This document shows positions 9,867 through 17,225 of a stretch of DNA of 64,000 nucleotides, piece by piece (position 1 is the first letter of the stretch; each line of letters starts with the position of its first letter). The notes under the pieces are model-generated. The model saw only the letters and a program-made list of their open reading frames with translations, ran no database searches and had not been told where the DNA came from. The DNA is from Streptomyces sp. XY006 (GTDB taxonomy: Bacteria; Actinomycetota; Actinomycetes; Streptomycetales; Streptomycetaceae). Made by a program: the position numbers and the translations under genes. The stretch is from positions 62,001 through 126,000 of the forward strand of contig NZ_NOKT01000020.1 in NCBI RefSeq assembly GCF_002237655.1, read 5' to 3'.

Positions 9867-10547
9867 CTACGGCTCGAACTTGTAGCCCAGGCCGCGGACC
9901 GTCACCAGGTAGCGCGGGGCGCCCGGGTCCGGCTCGATCTTGGCGCGCAGGCGCTTGACGTGGACGTCGAGGGTCTTGGTGTCACCGACGTAGTCGGCGC
10001 CCCAGACCCGGTCGATGAGCTGCATGCGGGTCAGCACGCGGCCGGCGTTGCGCAGCAGCATCTCCAGCAGGTCGAACTCCTTCAGCGGCAGGTCGATCTT
10101 GGTGCCGCCGACGGTGACCACGTGCCGGTCGACGTCCATGCGGACCGGACCGGCCTCCAGCGCGGCCGGGGTCACCTCCTCCGGCTCGCCCCGGCGGCGC
10201 AGCACGGCCCGGATGCGGGCGACCAGCTCGCGCGAGGAGAACGGCTTGGTGACGTAGTCGTCGGCTCCTATCTCCAGCCCGACGACCTTGTCGATCTCGC
10301 TGTCCTTGGCGGTGACCATGATGACGGGGACGTTGGAGCGGCCGCGCAGCTGGCGGCAGACCTCGGTGCCCGGCAGGCCGGGCAGCATCAGGTCGAGCAG
10401 GACGAGGTCGGCGCCGTTGCGCTCGAACTCGTCGAGTCCGTCGGGCCCGGTGGTCGCGACGGCGACCTCGAAGCCCTCCTTGCGGAGCATGTACGACAGG
10501 GCGTCGGAGAAGGACTCCTCGTCCTCGACGACGAGCACACGGGTCAC
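9867..10547 (-). CDS. phoP: Phosphate response regulator PhoP
   Basis: 226 residues, OmpR/PhoB family. The receiver has EDE at 8-10, phospho-acceptor Asp52 in LVLLDLMLPG and the VTKPF lysine. The C-terminal winged helix includes LKEFDLLEMLL and DVHVKRLRAKIE. I chose the GTG at 10547 because GGAGG lies 7 nt upstream and the receiver begins at once; the longer frame adds unrelated residues. The start overlaps the phoR stop by 4 bp (GTGA). PhoP activates the pho regulon under phosphate limitation and represses secondary metabolism in Streptomyces. Confidence 0.96.
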   Translation of the reverse strand: MTRVLVVEDEESFSDALSYMLRKEGFEVAVATTGPDGLDEFERNGADLVLLDLMLPGLPGTEVCRQLRGRSNVPVIMVTAKDSEIDKVVGLEIGADDYVTKPFSSRELVARIRAVLRRRGEPEEVTPAALEAGPVRMDVDRHVVTVGGTKIDLPLKEFDLLEMLLRNAGRVLTRMQLIDRVWGADYVGDTKTLDVHVKRLRAKIEPDPGAPRYLVTVRGLGYKFEP

Positions 10548-11836
10548 GGAAGGACCTCCGGGGCGGGAAGCGTTTCGTACGCAGTGGAATCGGGAGATGT
10601 GGGGGTGGCCCGCCCGGCCTCCTGATCGAGGCCCGCGCTTCCTGCGCGTTCGTCCCGGGCGGGCTGCTGAGGTGCGTGGTCGCGGGCCGCGGCGGCCTCC
10701 GGCAGCCGCAGGGTGAAGGTGGAGCCCTGGCCTTCGGCGCTCCACACGGTGACCTCCCCGCCGTGCGAGGCGGCCACGTGCTTGACGATGGCCAGTCCCA
10801 GCCCCGTGCCACCCGTGGCACGGGAGCGGGCCGGGTCGACGCGGTAGAAGCGCTCGAAGATGCGCTCCTTGTCCTTCTCGGAGATGCCGATGCCCTGGTC
10901 GGTGACGGCGATCTCGATGTGCTCCCCGCCGGCCGCGCTCACCCGGCGGGCCGCTATGCCGACGCGGGTGCGGGCGGGCGAGTAGTTGACCGCGTTCTCG
11001 ACGAGGTTGCCGAGGGCGGCCGCGAGCTGGCCGCGGTTCCCCCAGACGCGCAGGTCGGCGGTGCCGCCCGCGGCCATGGTGATCTGTTTGGTGCCGGCCT
11101 GGTGCCGGCAGCGGTCGATGGCCTCGGCGACGAGCTCGTCCACGCGGACCGGCTCGGCGTCCTCCAGCGGGTCGTCGTTCTGGACCCGGGAGAGGTCGAT
11201 CAGTTCCTGCACCAGGTTCGTCAGCCGGGTCGCCTCGATCTGCATGCGCCCGGCGAAGCGCTGCACGGCCTCGGGGTCGTCGGAGGCGTCCATGACGGCC
11301 TCGGAGAGCAGCGACAGGGCGCCGACGGGCGTCTTCAGCTCATGGCTGACGTTGGCGACGAAGTCGCGCCGGACCGCCTCGATCCGGCGGGCCTCGGTCA
11401 GGTCCTCCACGAGCAGCAGCACCAGCCGGGAGCCGAGCGGCGCGACCCGCGCGGAGACGGCCAGGGCCTCTCCGCGTCCGGTGCCGCGCCGGGGCAGGTC
11501 CAGCTCGACCTGGCGTATCTCCCCGTCGCGCCGGGTGTCCCGGGCCATCTGCAGCATCGGCTCGACGGCGAGCTTGCCGCCGCGGACCAGGCCGAGGGCG
11601 TACGCCGCCGAGCTGGCCTTGACCACGCCGTCCGCCTCGTCGAGGACCACGGCGGAGGATCTGAGGACCGACAGGACCGTGTCCACGCCTGGCGGGAGCA
11701 CCGCGTCCGTGTGCAGGGAGGTGCGGGTCGGGCGCTTCTGCTCGCGCTCACTCCAGCGGAACGCCAGCATGGCGATGACGCCGGTGAGCACCCCGGCGAT
11801 CGCTGCCACTGCGGCGACCGCCGCGTTCACGTCCAT
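10544..11836 (-). CDS. phoR: Phosphate sensor histidine kinase PhoR
   Basis: 430 residues. One N-terminal membrane helix (about 4-26) leads to a PAS-like segment (about 55-145), a HisKA domain with the phospho-accepting His165 in ANVSHELKTP, and an HATPase domain with ENAVNYSP, DQGIGI and GGTGLGLAI. It has little extracytoplasmic sequence, as expected for PhoR. The ATG start gives the usual Streptomyces length. It is the first gene of phoRP and divergent from phoU. Confidence 0.96.
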   Translation of the reverse strand: MDVNAAVAAVAAIAGVLTGVIAMLAFRWSEREQKRPTRTSLHTDAVLPPGVDTVLSVLRSSAVVLDEADGVVKASSAAYALGLVRGGKLAVEPMLQMARDTRRDGEIRQVELDLPRRGTGRGEALAVSARVAPLGSRLVLLLVEDLTEARRIEAVRRDFVANVSHELKTPVGALSLLSEAVMDASDDPEAVQRFAGRMQIEATRLTNLVQELIDLSRVQNDDPLEDAEPVRVDELVAEAIDRCRHQAGTKQITMAAGGTADLRVWGNRGQLAAALGNLVENAVNYSPARTRVGIAARRVSAAGGEHIEIAVTDQGIGISEKDKERIFERFYRVDPARSRATGGTGLGLAIVKHVAASHGGEVTVWSAEGQGSTFTLRLPEAAAARDHAPQQPARDERAGSAGLDQEAGRATPTSPDSTAYETLPAPEVLP

Positions 11837-11909
11837 GCACCCAGGTTAGGCATGGCTCGGGCACCCTCCACAGCCGTCGGACTGCGAGCTCGAACACTCG
11901 TCGCCCAGA

Positions 11910-11942
11910 GTTCACCTTGGAGCCAGTATTGGTTCATTTGGG
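11910..11942. promoter_or_regulatory. Candidate PHO box between phoR and phoU
   Basis: GTTCACCTTGG at 11910 and GTTCATTTGGG at 11932 are in phase at 22 bp (two 11-bp units) with a degenerate unit between. This fits the direct-repeat units (GTTCACC plus 4 nt) known for Streptomyces PhoP and suggests shared control of phoRP and phoU. Confidence 0.7.
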
Positions 11943-12082
11943 ATGCCGGAAACGGACGCGTACGGGCCGGAACGTGGGAGCGTGGGGTGCGGACCGTCAC
12001 TCGTACTACGGTCGTACCGCCGATGTGTCGGTGGGGGCCCGGCCCTTGAACCCCCGACTTGAACGCACGAGAGGGAACCCTG

Positions 12083-12784
12083 ATGCGGGACGCGTACCAC
12101 GAGGAACTGGACTCGATCGGCGACGGTCTGGTGGAGATGGCCCGGCTGGTCGGGTCGGCGATCGGGCGCGCCACGACCGCCATGCTCGACTCCGACCTGA
12201 AGCTGGCCGAGAACGTGATCGAGGCCGACCAGAAGGTCGACGAGCTCCAGCACGAGCTGGAGGCCCGGGCGATAGCCCTGCTGGCGCGGCAGCAGCCGGT
12301 GGCGACGGACCTGCGCATCGTCGTGACGTCGCTGCGCATGTCGGCCGACCTGGAGCGCTCGGGCGACCTCGCCCAGCACGTGGCGAAGCTGGCGCGGCTG
12401 CGCTACCCGAACCGGGCGGTCCCGAGCGACCTGCACGCCACGATCCTGGAGATGGGCCAGCTCGCGCAGCGGCTGATGGCGAAGGCCGCCGAGGTGATCA
12501 TCACCAAGGACGTCGACCTGGCGCTGCAGCTGGAGCAGGACGACGACGCGATGGACCTGCTGCACCGCACGCTGTTCCAGCACCTGATGGACGACCGCTG
12601 GAAGCACGGCATCGAGACGGCCGTGGACGTCACGCTGCTGGGCCGCTACTACGAGCGGTTCGCCGACCACGCCGTGTCGGTCGCCAAGCGGGTGGTGTAC
12701 CTGGTGACGGGCGAGCACGCGGACGAGCTGCAGGTGGATGTGCAGCCGGAGATCCAGGCGGTCGCGGGGGGCGAGGGGGCCTGA
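12083..12784 (+). CDS. phoU: Phosphate transport system regulator PhoU
   Basis: 233 residues with two three-helix PhoU repeats: first around MARLVGSAIGRATTAML and DLRIVVTSLRMSADLERSGD, second around ALQLEQDDDAMDLLHR and RYYERFADHAVSVAKRVVYL. The conserved metal-binding E/DxxxD clusters are present in both. PhoU links the Pst transporter to PhoR signalling. The ATG at 12083 has GAGAGGGA upstream and is preferred over an in-frame TTG at 12059. It is divergent from phoRP. Confidence 0.95.
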   Translation: MRDAYHEELDSIGDGLVEMARLVGSAIGRATTAMLDSDLKLAENVIEADQKVDELQHELEARAIALLARQQPVATDLRIVVTSLRMSADLERSGDLAQHVAKLARLRYPNRAVPSDLHATILEMGQLAQRLMAKAAEVIITKDVDLALQLEQDDDAMDLLHRTLFQHLMDDRWKHGIETAVDVTLLGRYYERFADHAVSVAKRVVYLVTGEHADELQVDVQPEIQAVAGGEGA

Positions 12785-12800
12785 CCTCCGGCCCTGCGAG

Positions 12801-13020
12801 GCGTGAAACGGCGGGCGGGATTCGCCTGGGGCGGGCCCTGCCGGGGTGGGAGACGGCCGGGGCGGGGTTCGGCCGGGGCGGACCCTGCCCGGGCGTGGAA
12901 CCGCCGGGCGGGGTTAGAGGTGGGGCGGGCGCTGCCACGGCATGAAATGGCCGGGCGGGGTTTTGGGTGGGGCGGGGCCCTGCCGGGGCGTGAAATGGCC
13001 GGGCGGGGTTCGGTCGGGGC
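12801..13020. repeat. Imperfect tandem repeat array after phoU
   Basis: This fills most of the 319-bp gap between phoU and the Cys-rich gene. Four to five copies of a 52-57 bp unit are built around CGTGAAATGGCCGGGCGGGG followed by TTGGGGCGGGCCCTGCC. No gene or clear hairpin terminator is seen in it. Confidence 0.8.
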
Positions 13021-13103
13021 GCGCGGGCGCCTCAGTGCGCCGTTGATGCGCCCAGCGGACCGGGCGTCCAATGGGCTCAGGCACCAGCCTCCAGGAGGGA
13101 ACC

Positions 13104-13259
13104 ATGGCCGAATCCCCCAGCACCACGCCCGACCCCACGCAGCAGCGCGAGACCAAGCAGCCCGCCGAGCTCAGGAACCTGCCCCTGATCGCCGCGTGCG
13201 GCTGCGGCTCGGGCTGCGGCTGCGGGTGTCAGTCGGGCAGCCCCTGCCAGTGCGGCTGA
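13104..13259 (+). CDS. 51-residue protein with a Cys/Gly-rich tail
   Basis: The ATG at 13104 has a strong AGGAGGGA site 4 nt upstream. Residues 1-30 are polar (many Thr, Pro, Gln). The last 20 residues hold seven cysteines alternating with glycine (CGCGSGCGCGCQSG then SPCQCG). There is no signal peptide. The Cys spacing suggests metal or cofactor binding, or a modified peptide; it matches no family I know by name. It has its own terminator, and the next gene encodes a homologue of a nickel-binding protein. Confidence 0.75.
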   Translation: MAESPSTTPDPTQQRETKQPAELRNLPLIAACGCGSGCGCGCQSGSPCQCG

Positions 13260-13282
13260 CGCCGGCACGTCGTCCGTACGAC

Positions 13283-13317
13283 CTGCGGGGCCCCGGCGGT
13301 GCGCCGGGGCCCCGCAG
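13283..13317 (+). terminator. Intrinsic terminator after the Cys-rich gene
   Basis: A perfect 16-bp stem CTGCGGGGCCCCGGCG with loop GTG, 23 bp past the stop. Confidence 0.9.
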
Positions 13318-13414
13318 CGTTGAGGTCGCCCGGCGGGCGGTACGGGCGGAGCATGGGAGGTACGGAACGGAGGGGGACGGGCGTGAATTGCCGAACGGGA
13401 AGGAGGCACGGGCC

Positions 13415-13666
13415 ATGGCCAAGTTCATGGATGTCCACCACAGCATGAAGGGCATCACGGCGGATCAACTGCGTGAGGCCCACGACGCGGACCTCGCCAT
13501 CCAGGGCGAGGAGCAGGTCACCTTCGAGAAGGCCTGGGCGGACCCGGAGTCCGGCGTCGTCTACTGCCTCTCGGAGGCCCCGTCGGCCGAGGCGGTCCAG
13601 CGGATCCACGAGCGGGCCGGGCACAAGGCGGACGAGATCCATCCGGTACCGCTGACGGTGTCCTGA
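13415..13666 (+). CDS. DUF4242 protein, homologue of the nickel-binding SCO4226
   Basis: 83 residues, full length for the family. It begins MAKFMDVHHSMKGI and contains the segments LREAHDADLAIQ, VVYCLSEAPSAEAVQRIHERAGH and DEIHPV. The S. coelicolor homologue next to phoU forms a ferredoxin-like dimer that binds nickel through histidines and other side chains; HH at 8-9 and later His residues are kept here. AGGAGG lies 8 nt before the ATG. Physiological role is not settled. Confidence 0.85.
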   Translation: MAKFMDVHHSMKGITADQLREAHDADLAIQGEEQVTFEKAWADPESGVVYCLSEAPSAEAVQRIHERAGHKADEIHPVPLTVS

Positions 13667-13774
13667 GCGGAGGGGCCGGGCGGGTCCGGACGCGCTCGGG
13701 CAGGCCGGTTGTCAGTGGCGGGCACGGGGTTTCCCACCGCGCGGCGGGCTTGGGAGGGCCGGGGGGCCGGAGGG

Positions 13775-13855
13775 TGCCCGGCCGACACCTGCCCCTCACC
13801 TGCCCTTCCGGCACCTGCCCTGCCGACACCTGCCTTTCCGGCACCGACTGCGCGC
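13775..13855. repeat. Short tandem repeats between convergent genes
   Basis: Repeated CACCTGCCCTTCCGG / CACCTGCCCTGCCGA units with a period of about 22 bp lie in the 256-bp gap between the DUF4242 gene and the DinB-like gene. No gene is seen in the gap. Confidence 0.7.
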
Positions 13856-13922
13856 ACGGCAGGGCCACTGCCACACCTCCAGCCCTGGCGAGTCCCAGCC
13901 CTGCTGTCGGTCAGCTCCGCTG

Positions 13923-14537
13923 TCACTGCCCGACGCGGCCGTCGATCCGTTCGCGCAGGAGGTCGGCGTGGCCGCAGTGGCGCGCGTACTCGGCGATCTG
14001 CGCCAGCAGGACGTCGCGCAGCTGGAGTCGGCCGCCGGGCTCGGGGCCGAGGTCGGAGTGGCCGGCGTTCGTGGTGTTCAGGTCGGTGACGCCGGCCAGG
14101 TAGCGGTCGGTGCGCTCCGACTCGATCCGCCACTGGCGCCAGGCGTCGTCCACGACCGCCTGGTCGGGCAGCGCGCCGTTGAAGTCGCCGTCGCGGTCGT
14201 CGTGGGTGCGGTAGATCTTCGGCGCGTCCTCACCGGCCATGACGCGACGGAAGTGCCGCTCCTCCTCGGTCAGATGCCGCACCAGCCCCAGCAGCGACAT
14301 CGTGGACGGCGGAACGGACCGCCGGGCCATCTGCTCGGCGTCCAGCCCCGCGCACTTCATCTCCAGAGTGAGGCGGTAGGTGCGCAGATAGTCGATCAGC
14401 AGACCGTGCTCCCCGACGGGCTCGGCGTCGCTCTCCCGGGGGTCGTCGTCCGGGTCGACCCACATGTCGGGGTGGACGGTCGACTGGGTCCACCGGGTTG
14501 TCGTGCCGGTGTCACTGGTGTGCTCGTCCGAGGCCAT
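13923..14537 (-). CDS. DinB-family (DUF664) protein
   Basis: 204 residues, a four-helix DinB/mycothiol-transferase-like bundle. Three potential metal-ligand histidines are visible: in LVRHLTEEERHF (about 87 and 93) and in AEYARHCGHADLLRERIDG near the C-terminus. Several members of this superfamily use mycothiol or bacillithiol as a cosubstrate, which would suit an actinomycete, but the substrate is unknown. It is transcribed alone. Confidence 0.8.
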   Translation of the reverse strand: MASDEHTSDTGTTTRWTQSTVHPDMWVDPDDDPRESDAEPVGEHGLLIDYLRTYRLTLEMKCAGLDAEQMARRSVPPSTMSLLGLVRHLTEEERHFRRVMAGEDAPKIYRTHDDRDGDFNGALPDQAVVDDAWRQWRIESERTDRYLAGVTDLNTTNAGHSDLGPEPGGRLQLRDVLLAQIAEYARHCGHADLLRERIDGRVGQ

Positions 14538-14624
14538 GGGGGCATGGTGGACGGGTCGCGGAGGGTCCCGCCACCGAATTCCCGGGAGCCGTACCGACGT
14601 CGGCCGGCAGCGCGCGGCAACGGC

Positions 14625-15047
14625 TCACTTGCCCGCTTCGGGTCCGTACCACTGCAGGGCCTGCCCCGTGACGGCGGCGATGCACTCGAAGTCCCGGTCT
14701 CGGTGCAGCAGGGTCAGCCCCTGCAACTCGGCCGTGGCGGCCACGACGAGGTCGACGGCCCCCGCGCTGCGGTGCTGTCCGCGTTGGGTGAGGATCTCCT
14801 GGACCCGCCAGGCACGGTCGTAAGCCCGGTCGTCCACCGGTACCCAGCCGAAGATCAGGCGCAGGTCCTCGATGCCTTGTGCACGGTCGGCGGGGGAACG
14901 TGCGCTGAAGAAGAACTCCAGCTCGGTGATGGGGCACGTGGCGATGAGACCGGCGGCCGCCGCCTGGTCCCATCCGTACTGCTCGGCGTCACCACGCAGC
15001 ATGCGTGCAAGGGCGCTGGTGTCGATCAGGAACTGCGCGGCGTTCAC
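14625..15047 (-). CDS. vapC: PIN-domain ribonuclease toxin VapC
   Basis: 140 residues. The PIN acidic residues are visible: LIDTSALARML (first Asp), ITELEFFFSA (Glu), AVDLVVAATAEL and HRDRDFECIAAV (later Asp residues). These toxins cut RNA, often tRNA, unless held by VapB. The start overlaps the vapB stop by 4 bp (ATGA). Confidence 0.9.
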   Translation of the reverse strand: MNAAQFLIDTSALARMLRGDAEQYGWDQAAAAGLIATCPITELEFFFSARSPADRAQGIEDLRLIFGWVPVDDRAYDRAWRVQEILTQRGQHRSAGAVDLVVAATAELQGLTLLHRDRDFECIAAVTGQALQWYGPEAGK

Positions 15048-15259
15048 CGGCGGTAGTTGCCCTTGTCCTCGAAAAGATCGAGGTCGAAGGCTCCCACTTC
15101 TGCCGCCGCCCTGAGGCGCGTGAGTGCCAGCGCTCGCCGCCGGTTCTCCAGCACCTCGCGGAGAGCGGTGTTCACCGTCTCCTTCTTGGTGCTGGTACCC
15201 AGCGCCTTCGCCACGTCCGCGACCAGCTGGTCATCGAGATCGATAACGGTCCGACTCAT
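15044..15259 (-). CDS. vapB: VapB antitoxin
   Basis: 71 residues from the ATG at 15259. The N-terminus (SRTVIDLDDQLVADVAKAL) is a ribbon-helix-helix-like DNA-binding domain; the acidic/aromatic tail (FDLDLFEDKGNYRR) is the typical VapC-binding end. The second in-frame ATG is preferred over 15268 because AAGGGG lies 8 nt before it. It should repress its own operon with VapC. Confidence 0.88.
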   Translation of the reverse strand: MSRTVIDLDDQLVADVAKALGTSTKKETVNTALREVLENRRRALALTRLRAAAEVGAFDLDLFEDKGNYRR

Positions 15260-15271
15260 CACATGCACCCC

Positions 15272-15298
15272 TTGATATCAACTGCGCCATCGATTATA
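15272..15298 (-). promoter_or_regulatory. vapBC promoter with palindromic operator
   Basis: On the minus strand a perfect TATAAT lies at 15298-15293, followed after 11 nt by the 10-bp palindrome TTGATATCAA (15281-15272) and then AAGGGG. A palindrome between -10 and RBS suits VapBC autoregulation. The plus-strand face of the same AT-rich block may serve the divergent HAD gene. Confidence 0.6.
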
Positions 15299-15306
15299 TC
15301 TGGCTC

Positions 15307-15831
15307 GTGGCAAGCATGACGGAGCGTCCCTTCCTCTTCCTCGACGTGGACGGTCCGCTCATCCCGTTCGGATCGTCGTCCGGTCACCTGCAGACCGCCG
15401 TTGCCGGCTCCTCGATGTCTCCCGATGAGGGGAACCCGCTGTTGCAGCGGCTCGACCCTGGGCTCGGAGCGCGCCTCACGGCTCTGGGCTGCCGGCTCGT
15501 ATGGGCGACGACCTGGATGGAGGAGGCGAATGAAACCGTCTCCCCACGCATCGGGTTGCCGAGGCTGCCCGTTGTGCAATGGCCGCGCTTCCGGGCCGAC
15601 GAAGGTCCGCGCGGCTTGCACTGGAAGACCCGCCCACTTGTCGAGTGGACCGATGGCCGGCCGTTCATCTGGATCGACGACGAGATCAGCGCCATGGATC
15701 GCCTGTGGGTCGAGGCCAGCCACCCCGGACCGTCACTGCTGCATCGCGTCGACCCAACCGAAGGCCTCACGAACGCCGACCTCCGCACGCTCAGCGACTG
15801 GGTCTGCGCGGTCACTCGGACCCGGGCCTGA
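15307..15831 (+). CDS. HAD-like hydrolase domain protein
   Basis: 174 residues from GTG; an ATG lies three codons later. The first HAD motif is FLFLDVDGPLIPF, motif II is probably in LVWATTWMEEAN and the acidic motif IV in IWIDDEISAMD. This matches HAD-domain proteins often annotated as secreted or hypothetical phosphatases in actinomycetes. TTATAT at 15294 lies 7 nt before the GTG, so the mRNA may be leaderless. Substrate unknown. Confidence 0.8.
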   Translation: MASMTERPFLFLDVDGPLIPFGSSSGHLQTAVAGSSMSPDEGNPLLQRLDPGLGARLTALGCRLVWATTWMEEANETVSPRIGLPRLPVVQWPRFRADEGPRGLHWKTRPLVEWTDGRPFIWIDDEISAMDRLWVEASHPGPSLLHRVDPTEGLTNADLRTLSDWVCAVTRTRA

Positions 15832-15900
15832 CGCTCCGCGCCAAACCGACGCGACACGGCGGTCGAGGGCTCGTACCCTCCGGTGCGGAGAGGGGCGAGA

Positions 15901-16182
15901 GTGGTGATGCCAGACAAGTACGTCTTGCTGGTGTGCGACGAGGTGCCCCATGACGTAGTGCTCACCGACATCGGCGTCCGTGTGCTGGAGGTCGTTCAGG
16001 TCGTTCGTCGACTGACTGACTTGAGCCTCTGGCGCAGCAAGGTCCTTGCGACGCAGTCCCCCTCTCTGATCCTCGTGGGCGTGCCGCAGGAAGACGCCGA
16101 GGCAGCCGTGACGGCCCTGCGCGAGGTGGGAGCACAAGCAGAGGCGAGGGAGCAGCCGGAGCCGGGCTTCCCCAGCCACTGA
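15901..16182 (+). CDS. Small protein of unknown function, L7/L12 C-terminal-like
   Basis: About 93 residues. The start is uncertain: GTG at 15883, 15901 or 15904, or ATG at 15907 are all in frame; GGAGAGGGG at 15887 favours 15901. The end (DAEAAVTALREVGAQAEARE) resembles the alpha/beta fold of ribosomal protein L7/L12 C-terminal domains, seen in other small Streptomyces proteins; this is a weak similarity. A TACCCT at 15874 may be its -10. Confidence 0.6.
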   Translation: MVMPDKYVLLVCDEVPHDVVLTDIGVRVLEVVQVVRRLTDLSLWRSKVLATQSPSLILVGVPQEDAEAAVTALREVGAQAEAREQPEPGFPSH

Positions 16183-16234
16183 GCACGGCCCACCCAAGCA
16201 GCTGACGGCCCGGAGACCGCCCCGCTCCAGCAAC

Positions 16235-16273
16235 AAGGCCCCTGCCGGCGGAGGAACCACCGGCAAGGGCCTT
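16235..16273 (-). terminator. Terminator after phosphoglycerate mutase gene
   Basis: A 17-bp stem with two C-A mismatches (AAGGCCCCTGCCGGCGG / CCACCGGCAAGGGCCTT) starts 13 bp past the stop on the minus strand. Confidence 0.75.
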
Positions 16274-16285
16274 GAACAGCGCTGC

Positions 16286-17047
16286 TTACTTCTTCTTGCC
16301 CTGGTTCTTGACCGCCTCGATGGCTGCTGCTGCTGCCTCGGGGTCCAGGTACGTGCCGCCCGGGTTGAGGGGCTTGAAGTCGGCGTTCAGTTCGTAGGAG
16401 AGCGGGATGCCCGTGGGGATGTTCAGGCCCGCGATGTCCGCGTCGGAGATGCCGTCCAGGTGCTTGACCAGGGCGCGGAGGCTGTTGCCGTGGGCCGCGA
16501 CCAGGACCGTGCGGCCGGTCAGCAGGTCGGGGACGATCGCGTCGAACCAGTACGGGAGCATGCGGACGACGACGTCCTTCAGGCACTCCGTGCGCGGGCG
16601 GAGCTCCGGCGGGAGGGTCGCGTAGCGCGGGTCGGAGAACTGGGAGTACTCGGCGTCGATGTCCAGCGGCGGCGGCGGGGTGTCGTAGGAGCGGCGCCAC
16701 AGCATGAACTGCTCCTCGCCGAACTCGGCGAGAGTCTGGGCCTTGTCCTTGCCCTGGAGAGCGCCGTAGTGGCGCTCGTTGAGGCGCCAGCTGCGGTGGA
16801 CCGGGATCCAGTGGCGGTCCGCGGCCTCCAGGGCCAGCTGGGCCGTGCGGATCGCGCGCTTCTGGAGGGACGTGTGGACCACGTCGGGCAGCAGGCCGGC
16901 GTCCTTGAGCAGCTCACCGCCGCGGACCGCCTCCTTCTCGCCCTTCTCGTTGAGGTTCACGTCCACCCAGCCGGTGAACAGGTTCTTCGCGTTCCACTCG
17001 CTCTCGCCGTGGCGGAGGAGGATCAGCTTGTACGGTGCGTCGGCCAT
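16286..17047 (-). CDS. gpmA: 2,3-bisphosphoglycerate-dependent phosphoglycerate mutase
   Basis: 253 residues, normal length. The catalytic LRHGESEWN is at the N-terminus, followed by TGWVDVNLNEKG, WRLNERHYGALQGKDKA and the second active-site AAHGNSLRALVKHL. It interconverts 3- and 2-phosphoglycerate in glycolysis. The ATG at 17047 is 7 nt after TACGCT on the minus strand with no ribosome site, so a leaderless message is likely. A long alanine-rich or basic extension upstream in frame is not coding-like. Confidence 0.96.
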   Translation of the reverse strand: MADAPYKLILLRHGESEWNAKNLFTGWVDVNLNEKGEKEAVRGGELLKDAGLLPDVVHTSLQKRAIRTAQLALEAADRHWIPVHRSWRLNERHYGALQGKDKAQTLAEFGEEQFMLWRRSYDTPPPPLDIDAEYSQFSDPRYATLPPELRPRTECLKDVVVRMLPYWFDAIVPDLLTGRTVLVAAHGNSLRALVKHLDGISDADIAGLNIPTGIPLSYELNADFKPLNPGGTYLDPEAAAAAIEAVKNQGKKK

Positions 17048-17054
17048 GCCCCAG

Positions 17055-17060
17055 AGCGTA
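17055..17060 (-). promoter_or_regulatory. -10 box TACGCT, leaderless gpmA
   Basis: TACGCT on the minus strand is spaced 7 nt from the ATG. Confidence 0.5.
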
Positions 17061-17150
17061 ATCCACGGTTTCGCCCGTTCGCGTGGCTGCCCGGCAGGCG
17101 GACGTTTGACGGGATCTGTTAATTGAGTGGCCCCCGTCAAGCCGACGATT

Positions 17151-17165
17151 GTAACGTTCGCTTAC
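17151..17165. promoter_or_regulatory. Small palindrome upstream of the MFS gene
   Basis: GTAA and TTAC arms flank 7 bp, giving GTAACGTTCGCTTAC, about 60 bp before the MFS start. Possible operator. Confidence 0.35.
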
Positions 17166-17225
17166 TGCCAGTGCCGCTTACATCTGCGTGCCGCCGTCCG
17201 CATCCTGTCGCCTCCGGGGGAGACC

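Noticed and set aside
12059..12082. TTG start for phoU
   Set aside because: The ATG at 12083 has a better RBS and gives the usual PhoU N-terminus.
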